Assembly (NCBI GenBank): GCA_934045075.1 | Contig: OW203746.1 | Location: 682,001-746,000, forward strand | Source: Yponomeuta sedellus | Lineage: Eukaryota > Arthropoda > Insecta > Lepidoptera > Yponomeutidae | Direction of reading: 5' to 3' | Length of the DNA stretch: 64,000 nt | Shown: piece after piece, positions 21,410 through 32,387 of the stretch | Layout: the number at the start of each line of letters is the position of its first letter | How positions within the stretch are numbered: the first letter of the stretch is position 1 | Position numbers and translations under genes: made by a program | Notes under the pieces: model-generated | Databases searched by the model: none | What the model saw: only the letters and a program-made list of their open reading frames with translations | What the model was told of the DNA's origin: nothing

Positions 21410-21515
21410 CATGAACGTTGATGAAGCGAAGGTGATCTGTCAGGATCGTGGCAAGTGGCAGTCCCTGGTCTCTGCCTACCACTCTGGAATACAGGCGTGA
21501 GGTTATGTATGTATG
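21410..21515 (+). mobile_element. LINE-L C-terminal fragment, plus
   Basis: The frame reads 'VICQDRGKWQSLVSAYHSG' and ends three codons later at a stop, followed by 'gttatgtatgtatgta'. It is the clearest view of this family's C-terminus. Confidence 0.55.
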
Positions 21516-21671
21516 TAAAACATTAAGACCTTAATTCCCGACGTTCAACCGAAAGTACGCTCAATCGATCGACATTAGGTACTATCGAAGGATCATTCGG
21601 GAACTAATTGAAATTAAACATAAATTTCACCAGAGATATGGTATCAAGTTTTCCAGCACATGGAATCCAGT

Positions 21672-21900
21672 ACCATAAATACATAACCCCACGCCAATAA
21701 CGTTCATAAGTCGTTGAATGCACGCACGCCGGTTCCGGGTACTTTTGATCTTCCCCTTTGCTAATACATCCCCTATTTGGTCGGTGTATGTCCGGCTGGG
21801 ACGTCCCTTACCAGCCCTTCCACTCACATTCGCAATATATATTTGTTTCGCAATATACAATCTTTCTTCCTTCATCCTCTCCACATAAATCCATCTCCAT
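21672..21900 (-). mobile_element. LINE-L fragment, minus
   Basis: The minus strand reads 'GRPSRTYTDQIGDVLAKGK' with upstream 'RMKEERLYIAKQIYIANVSG'. It is longer than the other LINE-L pieces and lies 160 bp from an oppositely oriented one. Confidence 0.55.
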
Positions 21901-22348
21901 TCAGTACCAAGTAAATAGAATTCACGCGCCTTTACGCTGGACGTATCCACGGACGTGGTGAGTGTTGTGTTGCGAAAAACTAAGTGACTTGAGGGTAAAC
22001 ATTCTCACCACAATAATGACCTGTACTGGCCACTTCAGTCCACCCGTGACCACGGCAACAGCAGCGTTCCCGAAACGTCGGGAATTAATGTAATAAGCAT
22101 CATTCGGACATCAAAATATTGTACTTCCAAGTACTAGTGCGGTTGAAGCATAAAAATTAAAAGCGAAACTTTTGAACGACTCAAATCCATCACGAAATGT
22201 TTTTTAAAATGCACCCGGCGTTGTGACGTTAAATGACGAATTTCTGCTATAAATATAGTTCAAAACGTGAACAATCTTCATTACATTTTACCTAATAAAT
22301 AATCGCCATTGGTCCCGTTAATTTTAACTATGTTCTGCTAAGGTGCCG
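21901..22348. other. Unrecognised sequence
   Basis: It contains 'cccgaaacgtcgggaattaa', which looks repetitive, but no second copy lies in this window. Confidence 0.35.
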
Positions 22349-22350
22349 TA

Positions 22351-22583
22351 CAGTCTGTTAGCTTTTAGAATATACCTCGGGCTCTGGAGTAGGCTTCGGT
22401 TTTCGCCGAAAGCACACGAGTGTAATACTACTTCCGGCTCTGTATAAAACTTTTCTTCACTACTTTGAAAAGTTATGTAATGTTAAGTGTTAATGTTAAT
22501 ATTAGTTCCGATATTTCGATGCAACAAATATCTCCGATTCTATCCGGTAGTAGCCAAGGTATATTCTAAAAGCTAACAGACTG
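22351..22583. mobile_element. Tc1/mariner-type MITE 1, 233 bp
   Basis: Inverted ends start 'cagtctgttagcttttagaa' and match for about 28 bp. TA flanks both sides (22349-22350 and 22584-22585). The terminal CAGTCT is shared with the MITE at 30921. It is non-coding. Confidence 0.8.
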
Positions 22584-22585
22584 TA

Positions 22586-23322
22586 ATGTAAGCTGTGCGT
22601 GTTACAACTCGAATTAATACTTAACGCCCATCAGCTAACGTTGTACAGTCAGCCACAGACACTTCCCCGCCCTAATCCTTATCACGTGTGTCGTCAGTGC
22701 GAAAATAGAACAAAAGACTCCGCAAGTCGAGTGTACATTTTTAATGACATTCTTTCCGGGCTGAAATTCTTGCCGTTGAAAATATGACGACCCAATTTCA
22801 GTTTTTAATAAGGACATTTTCGGGTTGGGTAGCGGTTTTTTTTTTAATAACAAACCCAATTAAAATTCCGACGAGATCTAATATCACTGTAACGGTCCTT
22901 CCCTTTTATCTTTGGGCGGGCGTAGACAAATAGCGAGAACTTTTTCACTCTGTCCGATGAACCGTCGCCTCTTAATTATCATCTTCTGAGGTCCTCCCTT
23001 TTTGATCTTTCACTTGAAAATGTTAAACTTGATATCGTTACGATAACTTTGGGCTTTCGTTTTTACGAATCGTTGGAAATAATAGGAGGGCCTCTTCGGC
23101 TTTGTCTTCAAATGTTTCAGCCTCGTTATGACTGTTTTACGTTGTTTTTCGGCAGAAAGGCTTTTATGATACATTTGGGCTCACAAAAGTCATTGCCTAT
23201 AAGATATGTAATTACTTCAAGCTTTTTGGAGGAAGTAGAGAAAAACCAGTTTCTTTTTACCCGACTGCGGCGAGGATCGAAAGGAGGGTAATGTGTGTAA
23301 TTCGTCTAAAATGTATGTTGGT
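22586..23322. other. Unrecognised sequence
   Basis: No gene or repeat is recognised. A plus frame at 23049-23291 (80 codons) has no known motif. Confidence 0.4.
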
Positions 23323-23692
23323 GGAAGCGCTCGTGGCCTAGGCGAACCGAGTGATTGGAATCAATCACTTGAGTTAAGCATCAACAGGGGTGGTCAGGTA
23401 CAGGATGGGTGACCGTCCCGTGACGTGACCGCTAGTGGCATTTTTCCGAGCACTTCCATGCTTCGCAAGGCACGTTAAGCCGTTGGTGCCGGGTGTCATG
23501 TAATGCCAGTCGTTAAGCCATGTCAGAGGCCTTATGGGCGGCTTGATAACTTCTGACAGTAAGGCCCGCCACTGTCTTACAATACTCCACCAAACCGGAC
23601 TTGGCCCTCGTGGTGGAGTATGGCCTAACCTTCCTGCGTTGCAGAAAGAGACCCGTGCCCCAGCAGTCCCCACTGCTACAAGGGTTGATAAC
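23323..23692 (+). mobile_element. 5S-SINE, full length
   Basis: This copy has well-preserved 5S-like boxes: 'cacttgagttaagcatcaac' and 'aggatgggtgaccgtcccgt'. The tail reads 'acaagggttgataac'. Confidence 0.8.
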
Positions 23693-24696
23693 AAGATTGA
23701 TAGATAAATCGTTTATTTGTGCGTGCGACCTCACGACCTTTCTGCCGGGCTGGCAGGAGGTGGCCATGAACAGGGAGGAGTGGAAGGCAAAAGAGGAGGC
23801 CTTTCAGGACACAATCGTGCCTACATAAAAAAAAAGTTTAGGACAAGTACAGCTTTATCTTACAAACTAACTGATGTACAAAGTTCTAGGTCACTTTTAG
23901 GTCATACGTAGGTGAGCCGCAAAAGCTCAAAACGACCGTGTCTCAGCACAATAAATATATATTTTAAATAAGTAAATATTCCCACTAACACCTCGAGCGA
24001 TTGTACATTTTAATTTTTGTATTCCCTTCATGCAAGATGTGCTGAAAGGATGGAATGTAGCAAATAACGGACGGGCGAAGACGTGAATTCTATACAACGC
24101 TTCGTGTCTTTTCGACGCCCTCGCCCCGCGTCCTAAGCCACACAATGCAATTAGCTTGCAAAATTCAACACCACCTCTTAACAGGATGAAATATTTCGCT
24201 TCCGAAGTCATATAAGAAGAACTGAGTAATGCAAAGGCCAATTCCGTCGCGGTTGCAGCAGCTACAGAATAATAAACAGTTAGTTCTAGTTGTAGTAGGA
24301 AACTAAGTTGGAACTGTACTTGACGCTAAGTTCTTTGCGCGAACCCGCCCGCTTTGAATTTCACGTCCTAGACTCGTTGGCACGCTGCCAGCAGCACAGA
24401 ATAGGTGCATGTAAAAATGTGCATCGTTCCTTGGGAATATGCAGGTTTGTTACCGATGACTGCGTTAAGCTAACATGGCAGGCTTTGTTGACGGATTTAT
24501 ACAAAACTCAAACATGAATTTTTTTATTCTATATCTGTCGAAATTGCTGAAGTTTCTTTCTTTTTCTTTGGTTTTTTTTAAAAGTGGAGATTTATAATTG
24601 GCCTTCAGCTATTAATTTATTTTACGTACAATTGTTATGCGGCTTTTAATCTTCCCAACAGAAATAAATGAATAAAAACAAAATGTTTACTTAGTT
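23693..24696. other. Unrecognised sequence, 1.0 kb
   Basis: No gene or repeat is recognised. Confidence 0.4.
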
Positions 24697-25283
24697 ATAC
24701 CTGAGATTTCCGCACTTAGCCTCATAGTTGGGCTATGATACGTAGCGAGCGCTGAGATATGTTAACACTTCAGATACTAGGGTTTCCTCACGACGTTTTC
24801 CTGTACAGCTAAGGAGTAGTGTTCTTCTTCTTCTTCAGGCTGTAACGGTGCAAACCTCTTCACACCATTTTTATTTCTTTTTCCATCTATCATTTTCAAA
24901 TATTTAAATTATGTACGTCACACATTCTTCGATTTCACTCATTTTTCACCACTACTACTTTACCCTTTGACCAGATCTGACTTTTTACCTGCTTCTCCGT
25001 TTTTATCCAGTTTTCTGTTTTAAAGTTCTATAAATCTACAAATAAAATCACACCTGAAGTCGTTCCAGAGTTTATTTATTAATTATAAAAGTTATAAAAC
25101 GTTCCAAGGCTATATTATGTAGTCCACTGCTGGACATAGCCCTCCCCTAATGAGCGCCATAGCGCCCTGTCTTGAGCTTGCCGCATCCAGCATCTGCCGG
25201 CAGTTTTTCGCAGATGGCAGGAGCGGTGTTGCTACTGTAATTTCACAAATGTACATAATTTAGAAAACAAAATCATTGGTACA
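24697..25283 (-). mobile_element. SINE-A, left part of a twice-interrupted copy
   Basis: The SINE-A tail and body (24697-24823) are interrupted by a LINE-derived block (24824-25218) flanked by AGGAGTAGTGTT and AGGAGCGGTGTT. The body resumes at 25231 and is cut again at 25284 by the pogo transposon. The head continues at 27920. Confidence 0.7.
24824..25218 (-). mobile_element. LINE 3' ends inserted in SINE-A
   Basis: It begins with CTTCTT repeats and 'caggctgta', the inverse of a LINE tail ending 'tacagcctgaagaag'. At about 25110 it contains a second LINE end in the same orientation ('tagtccactgctggacatag'). Two ends in one block suggest a composite or sequential insertion. Confidence 0.55.
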
Positions 25284-25285
25284 TA

Positions 25286-27917
25286 GGGGAGGATGGGGGA
25301 ATTGCGGACGCTGTAGGGAAATAACGCACTACATTTATACTATCAGTAATAATCAGTCTGTCTTTATTAATTATTAATCTTTAGTTATACATCTACAAAA
25401 ACAATTATCCTTATTAAACGAGATTAATCAACAAATAGAATATTTTTAGCAAAAACAAAACCTTGTCTGTCCGTAATTACCCGTAGCGCTCGGGGTAAAG
25501 TCGGACTGACCCTGGGTTAATTACGGACAGCATGGGGTATTTACGGACTAGGTCCACATCATAGACAAAAATCACAAGTAAAGCCTTTAGAAGAACTTCC
25601 TGCAGTGCAATTCTCATGAGCCCACTTGTTACACTTTGAGCACATAATCCAATCTTCGGCGGGTGGATCATTGTACTTTTCCTGGCAATAAATGCAAAAG
25701 TAATCAACATTTCGTTCATTTTCAAAATTATTCAGATTTCTTACACCCTTTGATCCATTTCCTGTAGAAAGTTTCGACTTTTTTAGCTTATTAGATGTAG
25801 TTTTATTTTCTTTTTCTTCAGCTTTTCTTTTCTTGTCTAATTTCTTTTGTTCCTTTTCTTCTAGATTCTTTTTTTCCGGTGTGCTGGTAAAAATAATGGA
25901 ATGCTTTTTTTTTACTGCCCGTTTGCTACGACGAATTTGTAGAGTTGGGACCTTTATTAAATCACTAAGCGGTACTGATGAAGATTGACTTGTTTGACTT
26001 GTCGTACTTTGGTTTAAATCAGCTTCACTTATAGCATTATTCTCATTTATTTCGTCTTGATCAGGTACATTGGGAACGGATTCATCGATAATGTTTATGT
26101 TACTAGAGGGCTGAGACTCTTGTTGAGATCTTACTTCACTAGGAATGCTGTTATTAGCTGCATCACTAATTTGAGATTCGCTATGAAACTCTCTTTGGCT
26201 GTTATGATCAGGACCCACATGGCTGGTATCACATGGAGTTTCTGGTGTTATTATATCACCGAAACTTTCGAAAGTACCCTTGAATTTATCTTGATCAACT
26301 GGGAAAATTCCAGCACTTTTGAAGCCATTTATAGCTTTATCAATAGACGAGCTTCGGTTAAAAGCTTTTGTATAAAGACCAACAATATCAAATGCTGTAA
26401 TTTTTGCTCCAGGATGGTTAACCATATAGGTTTCACATTCTCTGTTGTATGCTGTTTTTAGTGGTCCATGAAAGGTCAAGTCTAATGGCTGCATTCTATG
26501 CGATGTATGTGGAGGCAATGTCAAAACATGGATAAAATTTTTACGACAAAACTCGTAAGCTTTCAGACTAATATGGCTCTCGTGGTTGTCAAGAATTAAC
26601 AAAACGGGATTGTCAACCGATGGTTTAGTGAATTCTTTAAAATGCTGGAGCCAATCAACAAATATCGATTCACTGATCCAACCAGAGTCTGAAACACAAG
26701 CTACCATGTTGCTATTACTGTCTTTCATAAGCTGAGCATTCATCCTTTTTCTTTTAAAAATAAAAAATGGTGGAATGTACGAGCCTCCAGCATTAAAGCA
26801 ATTCACAACTGTAGTTAAAGAACCACGTTCTGCACTGGTACATTTTCCAACCTGTTTTAGTCCCTTTGGTGCAAGAATCCTGGAATTGCGTTGTACCGTA
26901 CTAATCCCCGTTTCATCTATATTGTAAATTGAATCAGATTTAAATTTGTATTTAATCATGAGAGCTTTCAGATTCACAAAAAATATATCGGTTTCTTCTT
27001 CATTAAATGCGGTAATTCTATTTATGGAAGTAGCTTCAGGTCTTCGAAGTGATATATTTGGATGTCTAGCCAAAAAATTGTAATACCAATCCATTCCTGC
27101 CATACCAGTTTCTTTATTGAAATTATGTTTTATGTTGTTTGCGGTGGCAAAATCGAAAGCTATCTTTCTTAGAGTAGGTATTGTTATCCCAAAGAAAGCC
27201 TTACATGACTTTAAAATAAAATCAACCAGTTCGTTTTCTTGTATTTCGTTAAAAACAGATTTTTTACCTCTCTTTGGTATTGTAGAAACACTGCCTTTTT
27301 TCACTTGATCAAACAAAGTAGCTCTAGGAATACCATATTTTTCTTCCGCCTGACGAAAAGTTATCTTCTGGTCTTTTATTTTTTGCACAGCTTTTTGTAA
27401 TGATTCGATGGTGTATGATTGTTCTGTTTTTCTTATATATTTCCGAGGCATCTAAAAATGAGCAGTTATTGGTTAATTTTATAATAGTTCATTGAATTAG
27501 GGGTAATTGCGGACGTCCGTATTTACCCCGCAAGGTTTGTCCGCAATTAACCCTACTGAGTATTTTTAAATCAAAGAGAGAAATTTGTAGGTTATGAAAA
27601 CGTTCCATAAAAATAAACATTGGCGATTCTAACTCCATTGACAAAGCTATCCATAGAAAATATCACTTCTTAGCATCACTTAGTATATAGACCTGTCCCT
27701 CAACTTAAAAAACACTAAAAATTAGATCAATATACACTTTTTATTTTTATTTTACCTACCTTTCAAACTGTGCGCAGCCGGCTGTCGTAAGTTTTTGCGT
27801 GGCACTAAAATGGCGAAAAGAAACAGATGGCAGCACCGGGCTGCCGCGGGTGGAGGGAATGAGTAGATACTTGCCAGTCCGTATTTACCCCGCGTCCGCA
27901 ATTCCCCCATCCTCCCC
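25286..27917 (-). mobile_element. Complete pogo-type DNA transposon, 2.63 kb
   Basis: Perfect 26-bp inverted ends at 25286-25311 and 27892-27917 begin 'ggggaggatgggggaattgc', and TA flanks both sides (25284-25285, 27918-27919). It holds one uninterrupted transposase gene on the minus strand. About nine copies of a motif like 'gtccgtaattaccc' sit near both ends, some in inverted pairs, and probably serve as transposase binding sites. It lies in a SINE-A copy. The intact ends, duplication and frame suggest recent arrival. Confidence 0.93.
25559..27451 (-). CDS. Pogo-type transposase with C-terminal PHD finger
   Basis: A 630-residue protein that would excise and insert the element around it. 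Residues about 11-55 form a psq-type helix-turn-helix ('TFRQAEEKYGIPRATLFDQV'). About 65-145 look like the CENP-B-type second DNA-binding domain. The DDE_1 nuclease follows, with D179 ('NIDETGIS'), D288 ('LILDNHESH') and D324 ('QPLDLTFHG'), a D-35-D second spacing. Residues 410-560 are polar, then lysine-rich (likely nuclear localisation). The end, 586-629, has C586, C589, C604, C607, H612, C615, C626 and C629, an exact C4HC3 PHD pattern. Such fingers read histone tails; a role in target choice is my inference. The start codon is the first ATG of the open frame. No stops or frameshifts. Function as transposase is secure; activity is unproven. Confidence 0.93.
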   Translation of the reverse strand: MPRKYIRKTEQSYTIESLQKAVQKIKDQKITFRQAEEKYGIPRATLFDQVKKGSVSTIPKRGKKSVFNEIQENELVDFILKSCKAFFGITIPTLRKIAFDFATANNIKHNFNKETGMAGMDWYYNFLARHPNISLRRPEATSINRITAFNEEETDIFFVNLKALMIKYKFKSDSIYNIDETGISTVQRNSRILAPKGLKQVGKCTSAERGSLTTVVNCFNAGGSYIPPFFIFKRKRMNAQLMKDSNSNMVACVSDSGWISESIFVDWLQHFKEFTKPSVDNPVLLILDNHESHISLKAYEFCRKNFIHVLTLPPHTSHRMQPLDLTFHGPLKTAYNRECETYMVNHPGAKITAFDIVGLYTKAFNRSSSIDKAINGFKSAGIFPVDQDKFKGTFESFGDIITPETPCDTSHVGPDHNSQREFHSESQISDAANNSIPSEVRSQQESQPSSNINIIDESVPNVPDQDEINENNAISEADLNQSTTSQTSQSSSVPLSDLIKVPTLQIRRSKRAVKKKHSIIFTSTPEKKNLEEKEQKKLDKKRKAEEKENKTTSNKLKKSKLSTGNGSKGVRNLNNFENERNVDYFCIYCQEKYNDPPAEDWIMCSKCNKWAHENCTAGSSSKGFTCDFCL

Positions 27918-27919
27918 TA

Positions 27920-27980
27920 CTCATGGAATTCAAACTCACAACCTCCCGATTGAGAAGCTGGCGTTCTACAGCTCCGCTGT
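27920..27980 (-). mobile_element. SINE-A, right part of the interrupted copy
   Basis: It continues the copy cut at 25284. The minus-strand head has box B-like 'gttgtgagtttgaattcc', eroded compared with 15870-16130. Confidence 0.65.
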
Positions 27981-29002
27981 TAGTTTCACAATTAATAGAT
28001 TACAAGAAACGTGGTATTTAATTTACCTACATTTAATTATTATATTTACACGTGGTGGTATTTAAGCCCGCACACTCTCTCTGCGAGAAAAACTGCAGTG
28101 GAAAGTTTATGAGCTACAAAAAAAATTAAGAAGCTAGCAAAGAAACTCTACAATTACTGTTTTCAAAGATACTTTTGACCTAAGTAACAGTTTTCAACTT
28201 AAATGTACACTACAGTAGACATAACTGTACCGTTAACACTAGTTAAATACCAGAAATGTTTGTCTTCTAAATAAAAGTTAATGTAAATTATCTTAAGGCT
28301 TTTTTGCACAGATTATGCTTAACACATCATGGTTTTGAACCGCATCCGTGGTAACTCTAAAATAGTAAATCTAAGCTAAATCTGTAATTGGCCATATTAT
28401 CTACCATAAAAGTTAAGTTTTTTTGTTATTGATTTCGCTAAAGATTTCCCTGTCATTAAATAAATAAATAAACTCTTAATATGTATATCTTGAGGACACT
28501 TATTGTAGAACTGAATCTCACGTGCAAATGAATGTACATAAGTAATTAGATATTTTTTTGCGAGCAGTGGTTAAATACATTTTCAGAGTCACCTCAAAAA
28601 CACGCAATTTCTGTAGCATCCAATAAAGGCTTTCCAAAGCGTCATTAAAAACAAAAAACAGTACCGTAAGTTACCGATAGACGGTGCTGACGTCACATAA
28701 TATGTCAAAATTGACATGACATCACGGTACCTTCTCTGTGGTTTCTGTCACGATACCTATTCTGTAGCTTCTTCCTTGTCCCTGTGATCAACCCAATCAT
28801 GTTTTATCGCTTAAGTCCAATGTAATTTACGTACTTCATCTTTAGGAAAACGCTCAGTGCCTATGTTTTTACAAAATTGCACAGTGCATGGGCTAGCCAC
28901 GAGTAAAGACACATATTCACGTACGTATGTCATGAACAAAGAAAAAATACTTCAAAACTTTCAAATTTCAACAGTTTCCAAACAAAGTTAGGTTAGATCA
29001 CA
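27981..29002. other. Unrecognised sequence, 1.0 kb
   Basis: No gene or repeat is recognised. This is the 5' flank of the errantivirus insertion. Confidence 0.4.
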
Positions 29003-29006
29003 GACT

Positions 29007-29272
29007 AATTACGTACGTCACCCTCAAGCGAACCGCTGACGTTGGGTTGCTATACCGCGATTGCGCCACCGCTTTCCCACAGAAACGCTGAGTCGGCGCC
29101 TCGTGTAACTCACGCCAGTTTTACCTAGTTTTTAAGCAGGGACTTCCTAATTTAGCATCGTGCTAACTAGACGTCGCTTAGGTTATAATTTAATGTAATA
29201 TTAATTTTTAATTATATTTTATAAAAATCATTTTGGTTTTTTTTGGATCCTCCGGCGACGGCCTTCGTAATT
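29007..29272 (+). repeat. 5' LTR of the errantivirus
   Basis: 266 bp, read by eye as identical to 42741-43006. It should carry the promoter and transcription start; no canonical TATA box is obvious. The end 'cggccttcgtaatt' runs into the primer site. Confidence 0.93.
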
Positions 29273-29290
29273 GGCGCAGCCGGTAGGATA
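29272..29290 (+). promoter_or_regulatory. Primer-binding site, tRNA-Ser-like
   Basis: 'tggcgcagccggtaggat' starts on the last base of the LTR. Its first bases complement a tRNA ending CGGCTGCGCCA, the type used by the 17.6/297 group of errantiviruses (tRNA-Ser). The exact tRNA is inferred. Confidence 0.75.
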
Positions 29291-30311
29291 CTCGAGGCGT
29301 TTCGAGGATTAGCTAGGGATTCTAATATCGAACACCGCTGATCGCTACATCTTCGGACACCGAGTATCCTGACAATCATCGAACCTGGAGACCTGGGCCC
29401 CGATTCTACTCAACAACATTACAGTTCTCAAGGAGTTCATCGGTAGTCCAATTACAAGGTTTTACGCTAGCGGTATTCCACTAAGCACAAATGTTCCATT
29501 TAACGACCAATGAACGACATGACAGGTACCGTAGAGCTACATGGAGTCACTTTCGTATGCTCTTACAAAATTACAGTTCCTTGGTAACAGTCTGGCTGTC
29601 AAATCCGTATGCTACTCCTTATTTGACGTTTCAATGAGCTATATAACTGCATGACAGCTACCTGACAGCTGCAATATTAGTATCTTTGAACAACAGTAGC
29701 TTTTTCGGTATGATTGCTCACTGGCAGTTGTGACGAAGAAGGCTAAAAAGTATTTTTTTAATAAAATTTATACTTCTTCACTCGGTTTATGATAGCGATT
29801 ATCACAAATAGTCAACAGGGCGAAGCGCAGAGTACAAGAGCGCCGAAATAGACGTCGGTTTCACGCGTTTCGGCAATCGTTCCAACAATCAGAGTTCACA
29901 AAAACCTTCCGTGTTTCCAAACATGGGTTGAGGTATTTGGCGGACGAATTAATCCCATTGATACCCCAGGAGCAGAGGCAAGACGGGATATCCCCTATAA
30001 TAAAGGTATGTTACATGAGTTCAATATAAATAGTTTGAGGTGGTCGTCTCTTGGATTACTTTTTAGTAAGTTAGGTATAATCTTTCTTCTACGGACATTC
30101 ATCGCCGTCTTTTCTTGTGACAGGCTTATATCAGGCCCTAGTAGGGCAGTGTCCTTCACAGTGTTAAGGTATTAGAATAAAAACATAATACTTACTTACC
30201 TACTAGATTTCTGTGGTATGCAAAAGACCTATTTTGTAATTATGTACCTAATGTCGGGACAGATAAGTAAAAAATGTGTAACTTGACATTGAAACATGTG
30301 AGTGGCACTGT

Positions 30312-30579
30312 TAGTTAGTTAGTTAGACCTGAGATTTCCGCACTTAGCCTCATAGTTGGGCCATTGTATGTAGCAAGCGCTGAGGTACGTTAACACTTCA
30401 GACACTAGAGTTTCCTTACGATGTTTTCCTTCACCGTCGGCGAGTAGTATTGCTAGGTACTATAATTTCACAAATGTACATAACTTAGAAGACAAAGTCA
30501 TTGGTACATGCCGGGGTTTGAACCCACGAACTCCCGATTGAGAGGCCAGCGTTCTACACCTCTCCGCTACCACCGCCCT
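30312..30579 (-). mobile_element. SINE-A, full length, 12-bp duplication
   Basis: The minus copy has its TTAG-repeat tail at 30312-30325 and its tRNA-like head ending 'accaccgccct'. GAGTGGCACTGT flanks it at 30300-30311 and 30580-30591. It lies within the Harbinger-like insertion. Confidence 0.88.
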
Positions 30580-30742
30580 GAGTGGCACTGTAACACACAT
30601 CATTGTATTGTTAAAAAAAATTACCTACTGGAGTAGAGAGAAGTGCATCTCATCAAATCGAAGTTATACAAGCTCAAGCATAAACGTAGAAAAGTTACTA
30701 AATAACTTGAATTCACTTTCAATTATAGTTTTCTTATTCTAG

Positions 30743-31310
30743 ACAATTCGAAATTGATGGACTGCGGGGCTTTATTGATGCCATGGCATGCATCCTTCGT
30801 GCAGCACTCCGTGAAGAGCGGTTTCTCAATAGAAAGGGGTACCACTCCCCACATGTTGGATTTGTAAGTACCTAAGTATTGGCTAGTTTCCATGTAGCTA
30901 TATAAAACACAATCCATGTACAGTCTATTTATTCTTACTTGTCCAATTTAGTAAACAAGATTCTACCCGTAAACTGTAACTTTTTAGTCCAAAACTGCCA
31001 TATTTCCATAAATTAAGTAACTTGGAACACTCTTTTAGATAACACGCTGCCAATTTTATAAACATAGTTCATGAATTTGCGAGAAAATGTCTAGTAAGGT
31101 TAGAATCTTGTTTACTAAATTGGACAAGTAAGAACAAATAGACTGTAATGGTATATTGCCTGTTTTAGATTTGAACATTATGTGTATGCATGCCAGGACA
31201 CCGTACTCTACTCATAATGCCAATCTATGGCAAAGCCACACACTCGGCCTCCACTTACATTTGAGAGAAGACTGAGAAGTGGAGTAATTCACAGATTTAG
31301 GTAAGGTTTG
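30743..31310 (+). pseudogene. Decayed Harbinger transposase, two exon-like blocks
   Basis: Block 1 (30743-30863), bounded by 'ttctag' and 'gtaagt', encodes 'GFIDAMACILRAALREERFL' followed by 'NRKGYHS'. This lines up with the Harbinger signature around the first catalytic D and the NRKGYHS-N motif. Block 2 (31169-about 31300), bounded by 'tgttttag' and 'gtaagg', encodes 'LNIMCMHARTPYSTHNANLW', matching the family's A-R-F-P-G-S-T-H-D motif with the second catalytic D replaced by N. The apparent intron contains a MITE. In-frame stops follow. The nuclease is dead; the flanking sequences once formed a spliced gene. Confidence 0.7.
30921..31145. mobile_element. Tc1/mariner-type MITE 2, 225 bp
   Basis: Ends start 'cagtctatttattcttactt' and are inverted over about 45 bp with one mismatch. 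TA flanks at 30919-30920 and 31146-31147. It shares CAGTCT ends with MITE 1 and lies in the apparent intron of the Harbinger remnant. Confidence 0.85.
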
Positions 31311-32326
31311 ATAATTATTGTAAAAAGCACATATTTAAAAAACAAGTTTTATTGGTTACAACCTCACTCAAATATAAAAAAAATAGAAGTAACAATACAA
31401 AATTATTTCACATAAGTACCTAAATTGTTCAAAATTAAAAAAAGGAAGTGGCTTTCAATCAAATCAAAAGATTTATTTCAAAGTAACACCAAAACTGCAA
31501 ATGAGTGTGACCCTGCTCTGCTCTCTAGCTACTGTCAGTTTCGAAACCTCTGAACAAATCCCTACTAGAATTCTTCAATTTTCAGAATTTGGAAGCTGAC
31601 GCCGAGAACGTCTTGTGTGCAGAGTGTTGAGCGCAGACGCCGGGACTTATTCGAGGGTGTGGCATTGTAGCAAGTTCTTGTGGAGAGGCTGTGGAGAAAG
31701 AAATGTGACTTAAGGTGCAAATCATAGTTTATTATAACAACCAAAAAAGATTCTTCTTAAAATTGTGTTTATCACATGTTTTCTCAGTGTTGTAAATAAA
31801 TATTTTATTATTCAAATTTTATATTATTATCAATAACTTGGATTCCTGACTTCTAACAATATTTGATTACAAGGCATGAATTTAATGACATTATCTATGT
31901 AGCATTATTGCTATGGTACACATAATTATAGCAATAATGCTATGTATGGTATTATTTGACAACTATTATTATTATTATACTTTAAAACATAAATAATAAA
32001 TTTAAGAAAATACATGTACAAAGGCGAGCTTATCTCTGTGAGAGATTTCTTCCAACAAACCTTGGGGATTCGGAGTGGAGATGTGAAACAGGTCTATGCA
32101 TGTGCACAACATACACTACACACTTACACAGATAACAAAATCCTATCAAGATAAATATCTACCCAATAAATATATAAATTATATTAATAAATTCTAATAA
32201 TTAAATGAATAAACTACATAAACCATCAAAGAAATATAAATACATACATATACAATACATAAGTAATAACCTACTAACATAAATACCTAATAAATAACTA
32301 CATAGCTTCTATATATTGTCGATATC
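31311..32326. other. Unrecognised part of the nested insertion
   Basis: AT-rich. Near 31900-31945 a 15-bp inverted pair around 'gcattattgctat' forms a hairpin. No frame of note. Confidence 0.4.
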
Positions 32327-32385
32327 CCAGTGGCTAACTATGAAAACAGAGGTCATCAGTTCGATTCCCATTGGGGCTCGCTATG
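32327..32385 (+). mobile_element. tRNA-like SINE head fragment
   Basis: 'cagtggctaactatg' and the box B-like 'cagttcgattcccattgg' resemble the head of SINE-F. Only the head remains. Confidence 0.4.
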
Positions 32386-32387
32386 TA

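Noticed and set aside
26057..26461. 134-codon plus-strand open frame
   Set aside because: It lies antisense within the pogo transposase gene and has no domain.
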